Source: Terrimonas pollutisoli (lineage in GTDB: Bacteria; Bacteroidota; Bacteroidia; Chitinophagales; Chitinophagaceae). Taken from it: DNA of 64,000 bases. The stretch covers positions 1-64,000 of the forward strand of contig NZ_JARKNA010000023.1 of the NCBI RefSeq assembly GCF_029360765.1. Reading direction: 5' to 3'. Position 1 is the first letter of the stretch. Each line of letters opens with the position of its first letter. The position numbers and the translations under genes are program-made. Below the pieces are notes generated by a model. The model made no database searches and was not told where the DNA came from. It worked only from the letters and a program-made list of their open reading frames with translations. Below, in pieces: positions 45,015 to 54,587 of this stretch.

Positions 45015-47180
45015 ATGCAGTATAACAGGTTATTGATTTTTCTTTTTTTATGCTTAGCAAATTTCATTGTAAAAGGACAGGATTTGCAATGGACCGAAAT
45101 TGCTTCAGGAATATGGAAAGGCGTTGTTGGAAAACCTGAAGCTTATGATTTGATAAAAGCATCCGGGGCTGCACCCAACAAGGAAGCATTAATAAAATTG
45201 GGTGCTGTTGCTTTTCCGCTTGCTCAAAATGATATTGTCGGAACGATCAGCGATGGAAAAACATTGTTGCGTTTCCCTTTGGAAAAAGAAGAACAACTTT
45301 ATGGATTTGGATTGAATTTTCAAACCGTGCATCAAAGAGGAAAGATCTTGCAATTGCATATGGATCATTACGGTGGTAAGGACAACGGCCGTACCCATGC
45401 ACCTGTTCCATTTTATGTTTCTTCAAAAGGATATGGTGTCTTCATCAATTCCGCACGATATATCAATGTATATGCCGGTTCAGGTGTAAGAAAAGACAGT
45501 AAGAATCCACCGGTAGAAAAAGACCGCAATACGGATAAAAGCTGGAGCTCACGTCCTTATTCCGATGCAGTAGAAATAGTAGTACCAGCCGCGGGAACAG
45601 AGGTATATGTATTTGCCGGGCCGACAACGCTTGATGCGGTGCGACGGTTTAATTTATTAAATGGTGGTGGTGTATTGCCACCCCGGTGGGGTTTAGGGTT
45701 TACTCAACGTGTCAAATCATTATTTACGGCGGATGAAGTAGAAAAAGAAGCGAATGATTTTGCGGAAAAGGGATACCCGTTAGATTTTATTGGTTTGGAG
45801 CCTGGTTGGCAAAGCAAAGCCTATCCTGGTACGTTTGAATGGGATAAAAACCGTTATCCGGAGCCCGCAGCGTTTGTAAAAAAAATGATGGATAAAAATA
45901 TCCGCCTGAATTTGTGGATCAATCCTTATGTATCGAAGCAAGCTTCGTTTTATAAAAGCATTACACCTTATACCGGTTCGCATACCGTATGGGTTGGTGA
46001 AGTGCCCGACCTTACTATTGCCGAAGCAAGAAATATTTTCTTCGGGCAGTTGCAAAAAGACCAGGTTGATATTGGTATAAGCGGATACAAGATTGATGAA
46101 GTAGATGGTTATGATTATTACCTCTGGCCGGATGCAGCAACATTTCCGTCAGGAATAAGCGCTGAACAAATGCGGCAAACCTATGGAGTATTGGCCATGC
46201 GCTACAGTGCGGAAATGTATCATCAGCGTAATCAAAGGACATACGGATTGGTTCGTGCATCCAATGCAGGCGCTGTTTCTTTTCCTTATGTGGTTTACAA
46301 TGATTATTATAATCATGAAGATTTTATTACTGCTCTTATCAATAGCGGATATGCCGGTGTATTATGGACACCTGAAGCAAGAGCATCCAAAACTGCTGAA
46401 GAATGGCTACGTCGGTTTCAAACAGTTATTTTTTCCCCGATGGCGATGATCAATGCATGGTCGAGCGGAACAAAACCCTGGTCATATCCGGAAGTAGCGG
46501 ATCAGATAAAAGAACTCGCTTTATTGCGTATGCAGATGATGCCTTACTGGTATACTGAATTTGCTAAGTATCATTTTGAAGGTACTCCGCCGTTCAGAGG
46601 TATGTCTTTGGAAACAGGATTCAAACAGGAAGTAAGGAAAGAAGCCGGTAGCGACAACCTTGAAGAAAATCCTTATGCGGAAGCAACAAGTAAGGAAATC
46701 AAGGATCAATATATGGCCGGGGAGTATTTATTGGTTGCTCCTGTATTTACCGGACAAACGACAAGAAAAGTCGTGTTGCCAAAAGGCAAATGGTATGATT
46801 TCTATACAGGCGTTTATGCGGGAGATGGAGAAGTAATAACAGTTACACCGGGCCTGAATAAAATTCCTGTTTATGTAAAAGATGGTGCGATCATTCCAAT
46901 GATGCCGCCTTTATTACATGCGCCAAAAACAGGAGAGAAAGTAGACCTTGAAATAAGACACTATGGTGAAAAGCCCGGAACGTATTTATTGTACGATGAT
47001 GATGGGGAAACATTTAATTATGAAAAAGGAGAATACAGTTGGCGGGAAATAAAAACAGAGAAAGATAAAAAAGGAAAATGGAGGGGAACAATATCAGCGG
47101 CAGAAAAAGGAAAACCTAATACGATCGGTAAAGTAAGCTGGAAGTTCATGAACCCCAAGCCCCTAAAAGGGAGTAATTGA
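45015..47180 (+). CDS. GH31 alpha-glycosidase
   Basis: About 721 residues, signal peptide to VKGQ. An N-terminal beta-sandwich (LYGFGLNFQTVHQRG) precedes the catalytic barrel with PPRWGLGFTQR and the nucleophile region ISGYKIDEVDG, where D361 is the expected nucleophile. The usual acid/base site WxGD seems to be replaced by LWTPEARASKTAEEW, so subfamily and specificity are uncertain; GH31 members cleave alpha-glucosides, alpha-xylosides or alpha-galactosides. The C-terminal beta domains carry the LVAPVFT and YDDDGETFNYEKG blocks. The ATG at 45015 is preferred to an upstream start inside GH95. It lies 10 bases after GH95. Confidence 0.87.
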   Translation: MQYNRLLIFLFLCLANFIVKGQDLQWTEIASGIWKGVVGKPEAYDLIKASGAAPNKEALIKLGAVAFPLAQNDIVGTISDGKTLLRFPLEKEEQLYGFGLNFQTVHQRGKILQLHMDHYGGKDNGRTHAPVPFYVSSKGYGVFINSARYINVYAGSGVRKDSKNPPVEKDRNTDKSWSSRPYSDAVEIVVPAAGTEVYVFAGPTTLDAVRRFNLLNGGGVLPPRWGLGFTQRVKSLFTADEVEKEANDFAEKGYPLDFIGLEPGWQSKAYPGTFEWDKNRYPEPAAFVKKMMDKNIRLNLWINPYVSKQASFYKSITPYTGSHTVWVGEVPDLTIAEARNIFFGQLQKDQVDIGISGYKIDEVDGYDYYLWPDAATFPSGISAEQMRQTYGVLAMRYSAEMYHQRNQRTYGLVRASNAGAVSFPYVVYNDYYNHEDFITALINSGYAGVLWTPEARASKTAEEWLRRFQTVIFSPMAMINAWSSGTKPWSYPEVADQIKELALLRMQMMPYWYTEFAKYHFEGTPPFRGMSLETGFKQEVRKEAGSDNLEENPYAEATSKEIKDQYMAGEYLLVAPVFTGQTTRKVVLPKGKWYDFYTGVYAGDGEVITVTPGLNKIPVYVKDGAIIPMMPPLLHAPKTGEKVDLEIRHYGEKPGTYLLYDDDGETFNYEKGEYSWREIKTEKDKKGKWRGTISAAEKGKPNTIGKVSWKFMNPKPLKGSN

Positions 47181-47186
47181 GTCAAT

Positions 47187-48365
47187 ATGAGAATCATTCT
47201 TTTTTTAATAAGCATCACGTTGAGTTCTTGTTCTGCCCAGAGAATGAGTAGTAAAACCAATTCATCTTTTAGTGATGTAGTAAAGGAAGTGCTTCGCAAG
47301 CAAATAATGGAAAAAGCTGCGTGGGCATTAGATCAACAACCTGTTACTGTTACAGCGCAAAGCTCGCCGCGGAGTGCAGGTGGAAAGCATGATTTTTTTT
47401 CAGAAGGAGATTACTGGTGGCCTAACCCTGTAAGTGTTGATAGTCCTTATATACAAAAAGACGGAATGACCAATCCGGATAATTTTGTGGCGCATCGCCA
47501 TGCAATGATACGTTTGAGTCAAATCGTTGGTGCGTTGGCCTCCGCTTATAAATTAACCGGGGATGAAAAATATGTACAGCATGCGTTAAAGCATTGTTTA
47601 GCATGGTTTGCTGACAAAGAAACCATGATGAATCCAAACCTCTTGTATGCTCAGGCGATTAAAGGCCGTTTCACCGGCAGAGGCATTGGTATTATCGATA
47701 CGATCCATTTTATAGAAGTAGTGCAGGGTTTGCTCGTTATGGAAAATGCGAAAGGGATTAATAAAGATGCATTAACAGCGATCAGGAGTTGGTTTGAACA
47801 ATATCTGGAATGGTTGACAACACATAAGTATGGTAAGGATGAAATGAATGCGGAAAACAACCACGGTACTTGTTGGGTAATGCAGATAGCGGCATTTGCC
47901 AAATTCACCGGTAATCAACAGGTATTAAAATTTTGCAGCGACAGGTATAAAACTGTTTTACTACCCAATCAAATGGCCGTTGATGGCAGTTTCCCAAGAG
48001 AAATAAGAAGAACAAAGCCTTATGGTTATTCCATTTTCAATCTGGATGCCATGGCAATGGTTTGCCAGATAGTGTCGACAAAGGAAGATAATCTTTGGAC
48101 TTATCAAACTGCTGATGGAAAATCAATTAAAAAAGGTATCGAATATCTGTATCCGTTTGTTGCGGATAAAAAGAAATGGCCGCATAAGCAGGATGTGATG
48201 TATTGGGAAAACTGGCCGGTAGCGCAACCTTTTTTAGTGTTTGGGGCCAATGCATTTAATAATAAACAATGGCTAAATACCTGGAAAGCTTTGGATCACG
48301 AACCGAAAGTGGAGGAGGTGATAAGGAATTTGCCGGTGAGGAATCTGTTGATCTGGATAAACTGA
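47187..48365 (+). CDS. alginate-lyase-family polysaccharide lyase (PL5-like)
   Basis: A 392-residue lipoprotein-type export signal (LISITLSSCSAQ) is followed by an alpha-toroid lyase domain. Catalytic candidates match PL5 A1-III as I remember it: N225-H226 in ENNHGTCW and Y281 in KPYGYSIFNLDAM, at nearly the same spacing (55 versus 54). Members beta-eliminate uronic-acid polysaccharides such as alginate or glucuronan (PL38 is a related family). With GH88 and GH105 nearby, the product would be unsaturated uronyl oligosaccharides. It begins 6 bases after GH31. Confidence 0.75.
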   Translation: MRIILFLISITLSSCSAQRMSSKTNSSFSDVVKEVLRKQIMEKAAWALDQQPVTVTAQSSPRSAGGKHDFFSEGDYWWPNPVSVDSPYIQKDGMTNPDNFVAHRHAMIRLSQIVGALASAYKLTGDEKYVQHALKHCLAWFADKETMMNPNLLYAQAIKGRFTGRGIGIIDTIHFIEVVQGLLVMENAKGINKDALTAIRSWFEQYLEWLTTHKYGKDEMNAENNHGTCWVMQIAAFAKFTGNQQVLKFCSDRYKTVLLPNQMAVDGSFPREIRRTKPYGYSIFNLDAMAMVCQIVSTKEDNLWTYQTADGKSIKKGIEYLYPFVADKKKWPHKQDVMYWENWPVAQPFLVFGANAFNNKQWLNTWKALDHEPKVEEVIRNLPVRNLLIWIN

Positions 48366-48450
48366 AGGGAACGCAGATGGTTATGATTTTTAAGGTAAAC
48401 GCGGATAGTTATAATCAATGTCAACCATCATGATAATCAGCGTTCAAATG
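48366..48450. repeat. dispersed repeat (AACGCGGAT / AACGCAGAT type)
   Basis: GAACGCAGATGGTTATGAT and AAACGCGGATAGTTATAAT, followed by an inverted ATGATAATCAGCGTT, occupy the gap between the PL5-like and GH88 genes. Similar wording is familiar from non-coding DNA of many Bacteroidota. Confidence 0.4.
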
Positions 48451-48535
48451 TGCCAGAAATGAAAAACAGGTAGTTTATTTTAGAATGGAAAAGCTGGAAG
48501 TGCAATTAATCTCTTTAGGTAAATAAATAACTGAA

Positions 48536-49738
48536 ATGAATAAACAAATAATCGGAAGTATAATAGTAGTATGTACATGGATATGTGCCGGCTGTGCGCA
48601 GCATATCAAATTGACAAAAGTATTTGCTGATGCGGAAAAACAAACCGAAGTAATGTTGCAGGAAATTCCGAAAGCAACTACTACCAGCGACGACCAGTTT
48701 TCACCCAGGACATTGCATAATGGCGGCCAGCTAAGATTGGTAGCTTCCCGTGACTGGACCAGCGGTTTCTTTCCCGGCGTACTTTGGTTGCTGAATGAAT
48801 ATACAGGTAAGCAAGCGTGGAAATCGCAGGCGCAGGCATTTACCGCTAAAATGGAAAGAGAAAAAGCGAATGGCTTTACACATGATATGGGATTTAAGAT
48901 TTATTGCAGTTACGGAACAGGATACCATTTAACGAATGATCCCGCTTATCGTGAAATTATTATTCAATCCGCGAAGACATTAATCACACGCTTTCGTCCT
49001 GTTACGGGAACTATCCGTTCATGGGATCATAGTACGGATAAATGGGCCTTCCCGGTGATCATTGATAATATGATGAATCTTGAATTATTATTCGTTGCTA
49101 CACAACTTACAGGGGATTCATCTTTTTATAAAGTGGCGGTAACACATGCGAACACAACGATGAAAAATCATTTTCGTCCGGATAATAGTTCTTATCATGT
49201 AATAGAATACGATACACTGACAGGTAAAGTAGTAAAAAAGAATACGCACCAGGGTTATGCGCATGAATCAGCCTGGAGTCGCGGGCAGGCCTGGGGTTTG
49301 TATGGTTATACCATGTGTTACCGGTTTACAAGAGATGTAAAATATTTAGAGCAGGCGGAGAAGGTCGCGGCATTTATGCTGAATCATCCCAACATGCCAA
49401 AGGATTTTGTTCCTTACTGGGATTATAATGCGCCCAATATTCCCAACGAAGAAAGAGATGCGTCCGCTGCAGCGGTACTGGCTTCCGGATTGTATGAGCT
49501 AAGCCTGTACAGCAAAAATTCAAAGTATTATAGAGCGACAGCTAGGAAAATTGTGGAGTCATTGACAAATAATTATCGTTCAGCAGTTGGGGAAAATAAA
49601 GGATTTATTCTTTTGCATAGTACCGGCTCTAAACCGGGTAAAAGTGAGGTGGATGTACCGTTAAGCTATGCGGATTATTATTACCTGGAAGCCTTGCTGC
49701 GTTCTAAAAAGTTGAAGGAGAAGAAAAGTTTGTTTTAG
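48536..49738 (+). CDS. GH88 unsaturated glucuronyl hydrolase
   Basis: A 400-residue (alpha/alpha)6 protein with a lipoprotein-type signal (TWICAGCAQ). The two conserved acids are D117 in THDMGFKIYCSYG and D177 in VIIDNMMNLELL, matching Asp88 and Asp149 of the Bacillus enzyme. It hydrates the C4=C5 double bond left by uronate lyases and releases the 5-keto sugar. It lies among lyase genes PL5-like and PL6, consistent with processing of their products. Confidence 0.93.
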   Translation: MNKQIIGSIIVVCTWICAGCAQHIKLTKVFADAEKQTEVMLQEIPKATTTSDDQFSPRTLHNGGQLRLVASRDWTSGFFPGVLWLLNEYTGKQAWKSQAQAFTAKMEREKANGFTHDMGFKIYCSYGTGYHLTNDPAYREIIIQSAKTLITRFRPVTGTIRSWDHSTDKWAFPVIIDNMMNLELLFVATQLTGDSSFYKVAVTHANTTMKNHFRPDNSSYHVIEYDTLTGKVVKKNTHQGYAHESAWSRGQAWGLYGYTMCYRFTRDVKYLEQAEKVAAFMLNHPNMPKDFVPYWDYNAPNIPNEERDASAAAVLASGLYELSLYSKNSKYYRATARKIVESLTNNYRSAVGENKGFILLHSTGSKPGKSEVDVPLSYADYYYLEALLRSKKLKEKKSLF

Positions 49739-49780
49739 TATGTAGTTGGGAACACAGGTAACTATTAAAAATAAGAGAGC

Positions 49781-51157
49781 ATGAAAAAATATTTAATAGG
49801 CATTTTGCTTACCGTTTTTTTTATTCCGGGAAAACTTTTGGCAAGAACGATTACCGTATCGTCGATCACCGAGCTTCAAGAGGCGATCAATAATGCAAGG
49901 CCGGGAGATAATATTTTTCTGAAAAGCGGAGTATATGCCACCACTGCTGACATTGTCATTAACAAAACGGGAACAAAATCCCAGCCGATAACAATCGCTA
50001 CGCAGGATGCTGGCAATACCGAAATCACAGGAAGCGGTGGGTTTAGTCTGGTAAGCCCGGCGGCTTATATTATTATCCGTGGGTTTAAATTTACCCATGC
50101 TGCCGGAAGAGCAAGATTAAATACAGGCACAAGCTTTTGCGAGTGGACGCATAATGTTTTTGAAACACCCGGAACCGGCGATTATCTCACTGTTGCAGGC
50201 AGCGATCATCAAATTGATTTTAATACGTTTCAGAATAAAGATTCATTGGGAAAATTTATTGCTATAAAAGGCACGGGCAGCCAGATAGCGGAAAGGCTCC
50301 GGATACATCATAACTATTTCAGAAAGCATAGGAACCAGGGCGGCCGTAATGGCGCCGAAGCCTTGCAATTTGGATTAAGCGGTTTTAGCCTTTCATCCGG
50401 CAACAGCATTGTAGAGTATAATTTATTTGAAGATTGCGCCGGTGAAAACGAATTAATTTCCGTGAAAGCATCCAAAGTAACACTGCGGTATAATACCATT
50501 CGTAATTGTCCGGCTCAATTCACCCTGCGGCATGGTAATTTCAACGAGGTATATGGTAATTATTTTAATAATACGCCAGGCCTTCGCATCTTTGGCGATG
50601 ACCATATCATTCACAGCAATTACTTTGAAAACTGTAGTATTGCTATCAATATTGGTAATGGCGGCGCTGAGGTAGCAGATGGAGCACCGCTTACTTCGCA
50701 TGATCGTCCTGATCGTGTATTGATTGCTTTTAATACATTGATCAATAATAAAACCAATATCGTACAAACTGCCAGAAACAATGGTTTGGGTTCTACGTTT
50801 ATTACGGTTGCCAATAACATTGTACAAGGGGGGGATGCTGCCGCAAGTATTGTCGGCCCTGCTTCCAATCATTTATGGGAGGGTAATATCATTTTTAATA
50901 TAAATGGCGCCGGCGATATGCCCGCAGGAACTTACAAAATAACAGACCCGAAATTAATAAAGGATGCATCCGGAGCATTTCACCTGCAAAAGAATAGCCC
51001 CGCTATCAATGCTGTAAGAAAGGAATATCCGGCTATTCAAACAGATATGGATGGGCAAGCGAGAAAATCAAAATTGGATATCGGTGCGGATGAATTTTCC
51101 AATGAAACAATAAAGACAAGAATATTAAATCCCCCGGATGTGGGAGCGGAAAGGTGA
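49781..51157 (+). CDS. PL6 polysaccharide lyase (chondroitinase-B/alginate-lyase fold)
   Basis: A 458-residue exported right-handed beta-helix enzyme. Signal MKKYLIGILLTVFFIPGKLLA. The active-site set matches Pedobacter chondroitinase B: base K229 and acid R250 (Lys250 and Arg271 there, same spacing of 21) and calcium-ligand candidates E222 and E224 (Glu243 and Glu245). These lie in GENELISVKAS and FTLRHGN. PL6 includes alginate and chondroitin lyases; without sulfatases in the window, neither chondroitin nor a sulfated substrate is favoured. Confidence 0.88.
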   Translation: MKKYLIGILLTVFFIPGKLLARTITVSSITELQEAINNARPGDNIFLKSGVYATTADIVINKTGTKSQPITIATQDAGNTEITGSGGFSLVSPAAYIIIRGFKFTHAAGRARLNTGTSFCEWTHNVFETPGTGDYLTVAGSDHQIDFNTFQNKDSLGKFIAIKGTGSQIAERLRIHHNYFRKHRNQGGRNGAEALQFGLSGFSLSSGNSIVEYNLFEDCAGENELISVKASKVTLRYNTIRNCPAQFTLRHGNFNEVYGNYFNNTPGLRIFGDDHIIHSNYFENCSIAINIGNGGAEVADGAPLTSHDRPDRVLIAFNTLINNKTNIVQTARNNGLGSTFITVANNIVQGGDAAASIVGPASNHLWEGNIIFNINGAGDMPAGTYKITDPKLIKDASGAFHLQKNSPAINAVRKEYPAIQTDMDGQARKSKLDIGADEFSNETIKTRILNPPDVGAER

Positions 51158-51330
51158 GCCGTCAGTCAAATAGCGGACAACCCTGACAGGCAGCTCTTCG
51201 TCAAGCTCAGGGCGGTTGCCAAAATAGATGAATAGAAAGCGAGTTATCGGGAAAAAAACGGCGACAATAATTGGTTAATTGCAGCTATTAACCGTACTGA
51301 TTTCTTTATTCAACGAGCTTATTTAAACAT
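51158..51330. other. PL6-GH29 gap with dispersed repeat fragment
   Basis: Includes CTCTTCGTCAAGCTCAGGGC at about 51191-51210, the same type as the valS insertion at 7197-7221 but in the other orientation. No gene was seen. Confidence 0.5.
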
Positions 51331-51402
51331 ATGAAATGAGCCATAAAAATTTTCGGGTAATTTATACCAACTGCGATGAAAATTTTTATGGCGAATTACA
51401 TG
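51331..51402. repeat. hairpin element, copy 1 (upstream of GH29)
   Basis: Begins ATGAAATGAGCCATAAAAAT. The 14-base arms CCATAAAAATTTTC (51341-51354) and GAAAATTTTTATGG (51378-51391) are perfect inverted repeats around TACCAACTGCGAT. It ends 27 bases before the GH29 ATG. Copy 2 at 59253-59341 lies between SusC2 and SusD2. Confidence 0.7.
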
Positions 51403-51429
51403 TGACCCAAAAGCATTAAAAATTAACAC

Positions 51430-52854
51430 ATGAAAAAAGTCTTTTCTATAATTGTATTGTGTAGTTATTCTCTTCTTCAATTGAACGCACAAACCAGTGC
51501 AAAGGATGACCGGATGGAATGGTGGCGGGAAGCCCGGCTGGGTATGTTTATTCATTGGGGGGTGTACGCCGTTCCTGCGGGAACTTATAAAGGACAAAAG
51601 ATCAACCGCATTGGTGAATGGATCATGAACCGGGGAAAAATTCCGGTGACAGAATATCAGCAATTCGCTAAAGATTTCAATCCTGTCAAATATGATCCCG
51701 ATGCATGGGTAAGAATGGCGAAAGATGCCGGCATGAAATACATTGTGATCACTTCCAAACACCATGATGGATTTGCTTTATTTGATTCCAAAGCCAGTGA
51801 ATGGGATATAGCAGATGCTACGCCTTATAAAAAAGATCTGCTGAAGCCATTGGCGGAAGCTTGTCGTAAGCATGGAATCAAACTTGGGTTTTATTATTCA
51901 CATGCGCAGGACTGGAACAATCCCGGTGGGGCTGCTGCACGCAAAGTAGCGAGTGAAGGATGGGCGAATCCTGACTCAGCGAAAATTGATGCGTATACAG
52001 AAGCGCATAGCGGGCATTGGGATCCGGCGCAAACGACAAAAACAATGGCGCAATATATTGATGAAGTAGCCGTACCGCAGGTAAAGGAACTACTGACCAA
52101 CTACGGTGATGTAGCTGTTCTTTGGTGGGATACACCAACCGGTATGACAGATGAGTATGCCGAAAAATTAAATGCGCTATTAAAAATGCAACCCAATATT
52201 ATCACTAATGATCGGTTGAAACGGCCCAATTATCCCGGTGATTACAAAACGCCTGAACAAAGAATACCTGACCTTAGCGAACTGGATGGAAAGGATTGGG
52301 AAACCTGCATGACGATGAATGAAACATGGGGATATAAAAGTTATGCGCATAACTGGAAAAGCCTAAAAACACTTATTCAAAATACAGTTGATATTGCTTC
52401 AAAAGGTGGTAATTATTTATTGAATGTAGGGCCGAAGGCAGATGGAACTATTCCGCAGGAAAGCATCGATTTGTTGAAAGGCATGGGGCAATGGATGAAA
52501 GTAAATGGTGAATCTATTTATGGTACAAAGGCAAGTCCGCTCGGATTATACCCCTGGGGCCGTTGCACTAAAAAAGAAAAAGGCGATAACACCATACTTT
52601 ATTTTTCTGTGTTTGAATGGCCAAAGGATAGTAAGCTTTCTATATCGGGGTTGAAAAATGAAATCATCAGCGCCAAATTGATGGCCAACAACGCAACATT
52701 GAAAACAGAAACAACTAATGATGGTCTTGTGATCAATCTGCCGGGAAATGCATTGGATCCGAATGCAACTGTCATTAAAGTTGAAGTAAAGGGAATAGTA
52801 ACAGGTGGATTAATAAAGCCAAAAGACAAAATGAAAGCAGGTGAACTGGACTGA
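51430..52854 (+). CDS. GH29 alpha-L-fucosidase
   Basis: A 474-residue exported enzyme (signal SLLQLNAQ). The (beta/alpha)8 start RMEWWREARLGMFIHWGVYA and KYIVITSKHHDGFALFDSK are family hallmarks. The nucleophile is D234 in VAVLWWDTPTGMT. It removes terminal L-fucose with retention of configuration and so differs in mechanism and usually in linkage preference from the GH95 enzyme of this PUL. A C-terminal beta domain follows. The start is preceded by the hairpin element. Confidence 0.93.
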   Translation: MKKVFSIIVLCSYSLLQLNAQTSAKDDRMEWWREARLGMFIHWGVYAVPAGTYKGQKINRIGEWIMNRGKIPVTEYQQFAKDFNPVKYDPDAWVRMAKDAGMKYIVITSKHHDGFALFDSKASEWDIADATPYKKDLLKPLAEACRKHGIKLGFYYSHAQDWNNPGGAAARKVASEGWANPDSAKIDAYTEAHSGHWDPAQTTKTMAQYIDEVAVPQVKELLTNYGDVAVLWWDTPTGMTDEYAEKLNALLKMQPNIITNDRLKRPNYPGDYKTPEQRIPDLSELDGKDWETCMTMNETWGYKSYAHNWKSLKTLIQNTVDIASKGGNYLLNVGPKADGTIPQESIDLLKGMGQWMKVNGESIYGTKASPLGLYPWGRCTKKEKGDNTILYFSVFEWPKDSKLSISGLKNEIISAKLMANNATLKTETTNDGLVINLPGNALDPNATVIKVEVKGIVTGGLIKPKDKMKAGELD

Positions 52855-52873
52855 TCAATCCTAATTTTTTAAA

Positions 52874-54472
52874 ATGATTTCGTATAAAAAAATAGTACTC
52901 TCATTTGCAGCCATTACGGGTTGTTTTGCCTTGCATGCAAAAGATGTAAATATAAAAGATCACGGAGCAGTAGGCGATGGGAAAACAATGAATACGGTCT
53001 TTTTGCAAAAAGCGATTGAAGAATGCAATGCAAGCGGAGGCGGTAAAGTTATTTTTCCGGAAGGAATTTACCTGTCCGGTACTATTGCCATGAAAGATAA
53101 TGTGACCTTGCATTTTGAGAAAGGATCCCGTTTGATGGGAAGCACAAACATTGAAGATTATAGGAATCTTGACCCTTTTACCGAAGGCCTTGGCATTGAT
53201 GTTGGGTGGGCATTATTGGTAGCTATTGATCTTAAAAATATTGGAATTGAAGGGGAAGGTGCCATTGATGGGCAAGGCTCCAAACTGAAAGCGGAACATA
53301 TATTAAAAGATACAAGACCGGAAGGGCAGCGCTGGGGGCGCCGTCCTTTTTTAGTGAGGATTGTCAGGTGTAATGGTGTTACTGTTAAAGATGTGACATT
53401 GAATTATGCAGCAGCATGGACATCACATTATTTTCAATCCAGGAATATTCAAATTGAAAATGTAAAGATTGTAAGTGTGGGTGTAGCGCACAACGATGGT
53501 ATTGGTATTGACGGCTGCCAGGATGTTCGTATCAGAAATTGTGATGTAGTAAGCGGTGATGATGCATTGGTTTTTAAAACAACATCGAGTAAAATGACCT
53601 GCAAGAATATTGTGGTCAGCGGTATGCGATTAAAGAGCCACCAGGCAGGTATAAAGATGGGGACTGAATCCATGGCGGCTTTTGAAGATATTATAATATC
53701 CGATTGCCATATTTACGATACAAGAAACGGCGGGATCAAATTATTTTCTGTTGATGGGGCTCATTTGCGCAATGTAGAAATTTCAAGCATTACCATGTCT
53801 GAAGTAAGAACACCCATGATCTTTCGGTTGGGCTCAAGATTGAATGTGTTCCGTAAAGGACAGGATACAAAACAACCAACAGGGGTATTTGAAAATGTAG
53901 TCATCAGAAATGTAAAAGCAAAAGCTGCGGACACTGCACAGTTACAACCGCCTACCGGTATTCTGATCACCGGTGTACCGGGTCATTATATTACCAATCT
54001 TACGTTGGAAAATATTGAAATAGATCTTTTTGGGACGGGAACTGCTGAAGATTCAAGACATGTGGTACCGGAAGCGATTGATCAATATCCGGAAGTAAAA
54101 ACATTTGGCCCTGTTATACCTTCTTATGGTGTATGGGCAAGGCACGTAAAAGGGTTGAAGTTGAAAAATGTAAACTTTCGTTTGAAAAATAATGATCTGC
54201 GTCCTGCTTTTATTTGTGAGGATGGAAAGGATATTGAAATTTCAAACTGGGATATACCTGCTACCAGTGGCGCTCAATCAATCATCCGTTTAGAAGATGT
54301 AGAAGGAGCAGTTATCAATAGTAATAAGATAAAAGGGACCGCAGCTGCTTTTGTAAGAGTTGAAGGAACAAGTAGCAAAACAGTGAAGTTGCTGAAAAAC
54401 CAAACTCCTGGCATCAAAAAGAAAATTGAAACAGTGGCTGCAGTAAAACGTGAGGTTGGAGCAGCTGATTAA
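52874..54472 (+). CDS. GH28-like polygalacturonase-family protein
   Basis: A 532-residue exported right-handed beta-helix (signal to about LHAKD). The N-terminal block VNIKDHGAVGDGKTMNTVFL is typical of GH28. Catalytic candidates are D208 in AHNDGIGIDGC and the pair D229-D230 in SGDDALVF, plus H256 in KSHQAGIKMGT, where most GH28 enzymes have GHG. Members hydrolyse galacturonide or related bonds, often exo-acting. The altered His motif and the extra C-terminal region leave the exact specificity open. It begins 19 bases after GH29. Confidence 0.85.
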   Translation: MISYKKIVLSFAAITGCFALHAKDVNIKDHGAVGDGKTMNTVFLQKAIEECNASGGGKVIFPEGIYLSGTIAMKDNVTLHFEKGSRLMGSTNIEDYRNLDPFTEGLGIDVGWALLVAIDLKNIGIEGEGAIDGQGSKLKAEHILKDTRPEGQRWGRRPFLVRIVRCNGVTVKDVTLNYAAAWTSHYFQSRNIQIENVKIVSVGVAHNDGIGIDGCQDVRIRNCDVVSGDDALVFKTTSSKMTCKNIVVSGMRLKSHQAGIKMGTESMAAFEDIIISDCHIYDTRNGGIKLFSVDGAHLRNVEISSITMSEVRTPMIFRLGSRLNVFRKGQDTKQPTGVFENVVIRNVKAKAADTAQLQPPTGILITGVPGHYITNLTLENIEIDLFGTGTAEDSRHVVPEAIDQYPEVKTFGPVIPSYGVWARHVKGLKLKNVNFRLKNNDLRPAFICEDGKDIEISNWDIPATSGAQSIIRLEDVEGAVINSNKIKGTAAAFVRVEGTSSKTVKLLKNQTPGIKKKIETVAAVKREVGAAD

Positions 54473-54587
54473 GAATAACCTATCAAAGTGCGAAGAACAA
54501 GAAGTTATTCCCAATTGTATGAACGATCAGGTAAGCAAACTTTAACAAATATTGGCTATAAATTGAGCGATTTAAGTGAATCATAAT

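Noticed and set aside
47187..51157. Dedicated alginate-utilisation locus
   Set aside because: PL5-like and PL6 genes occur, but PL7/PL17 and the alginate monomer pathway are absent, while GH88, GH105 and fucosidases point to another uronate polymer.
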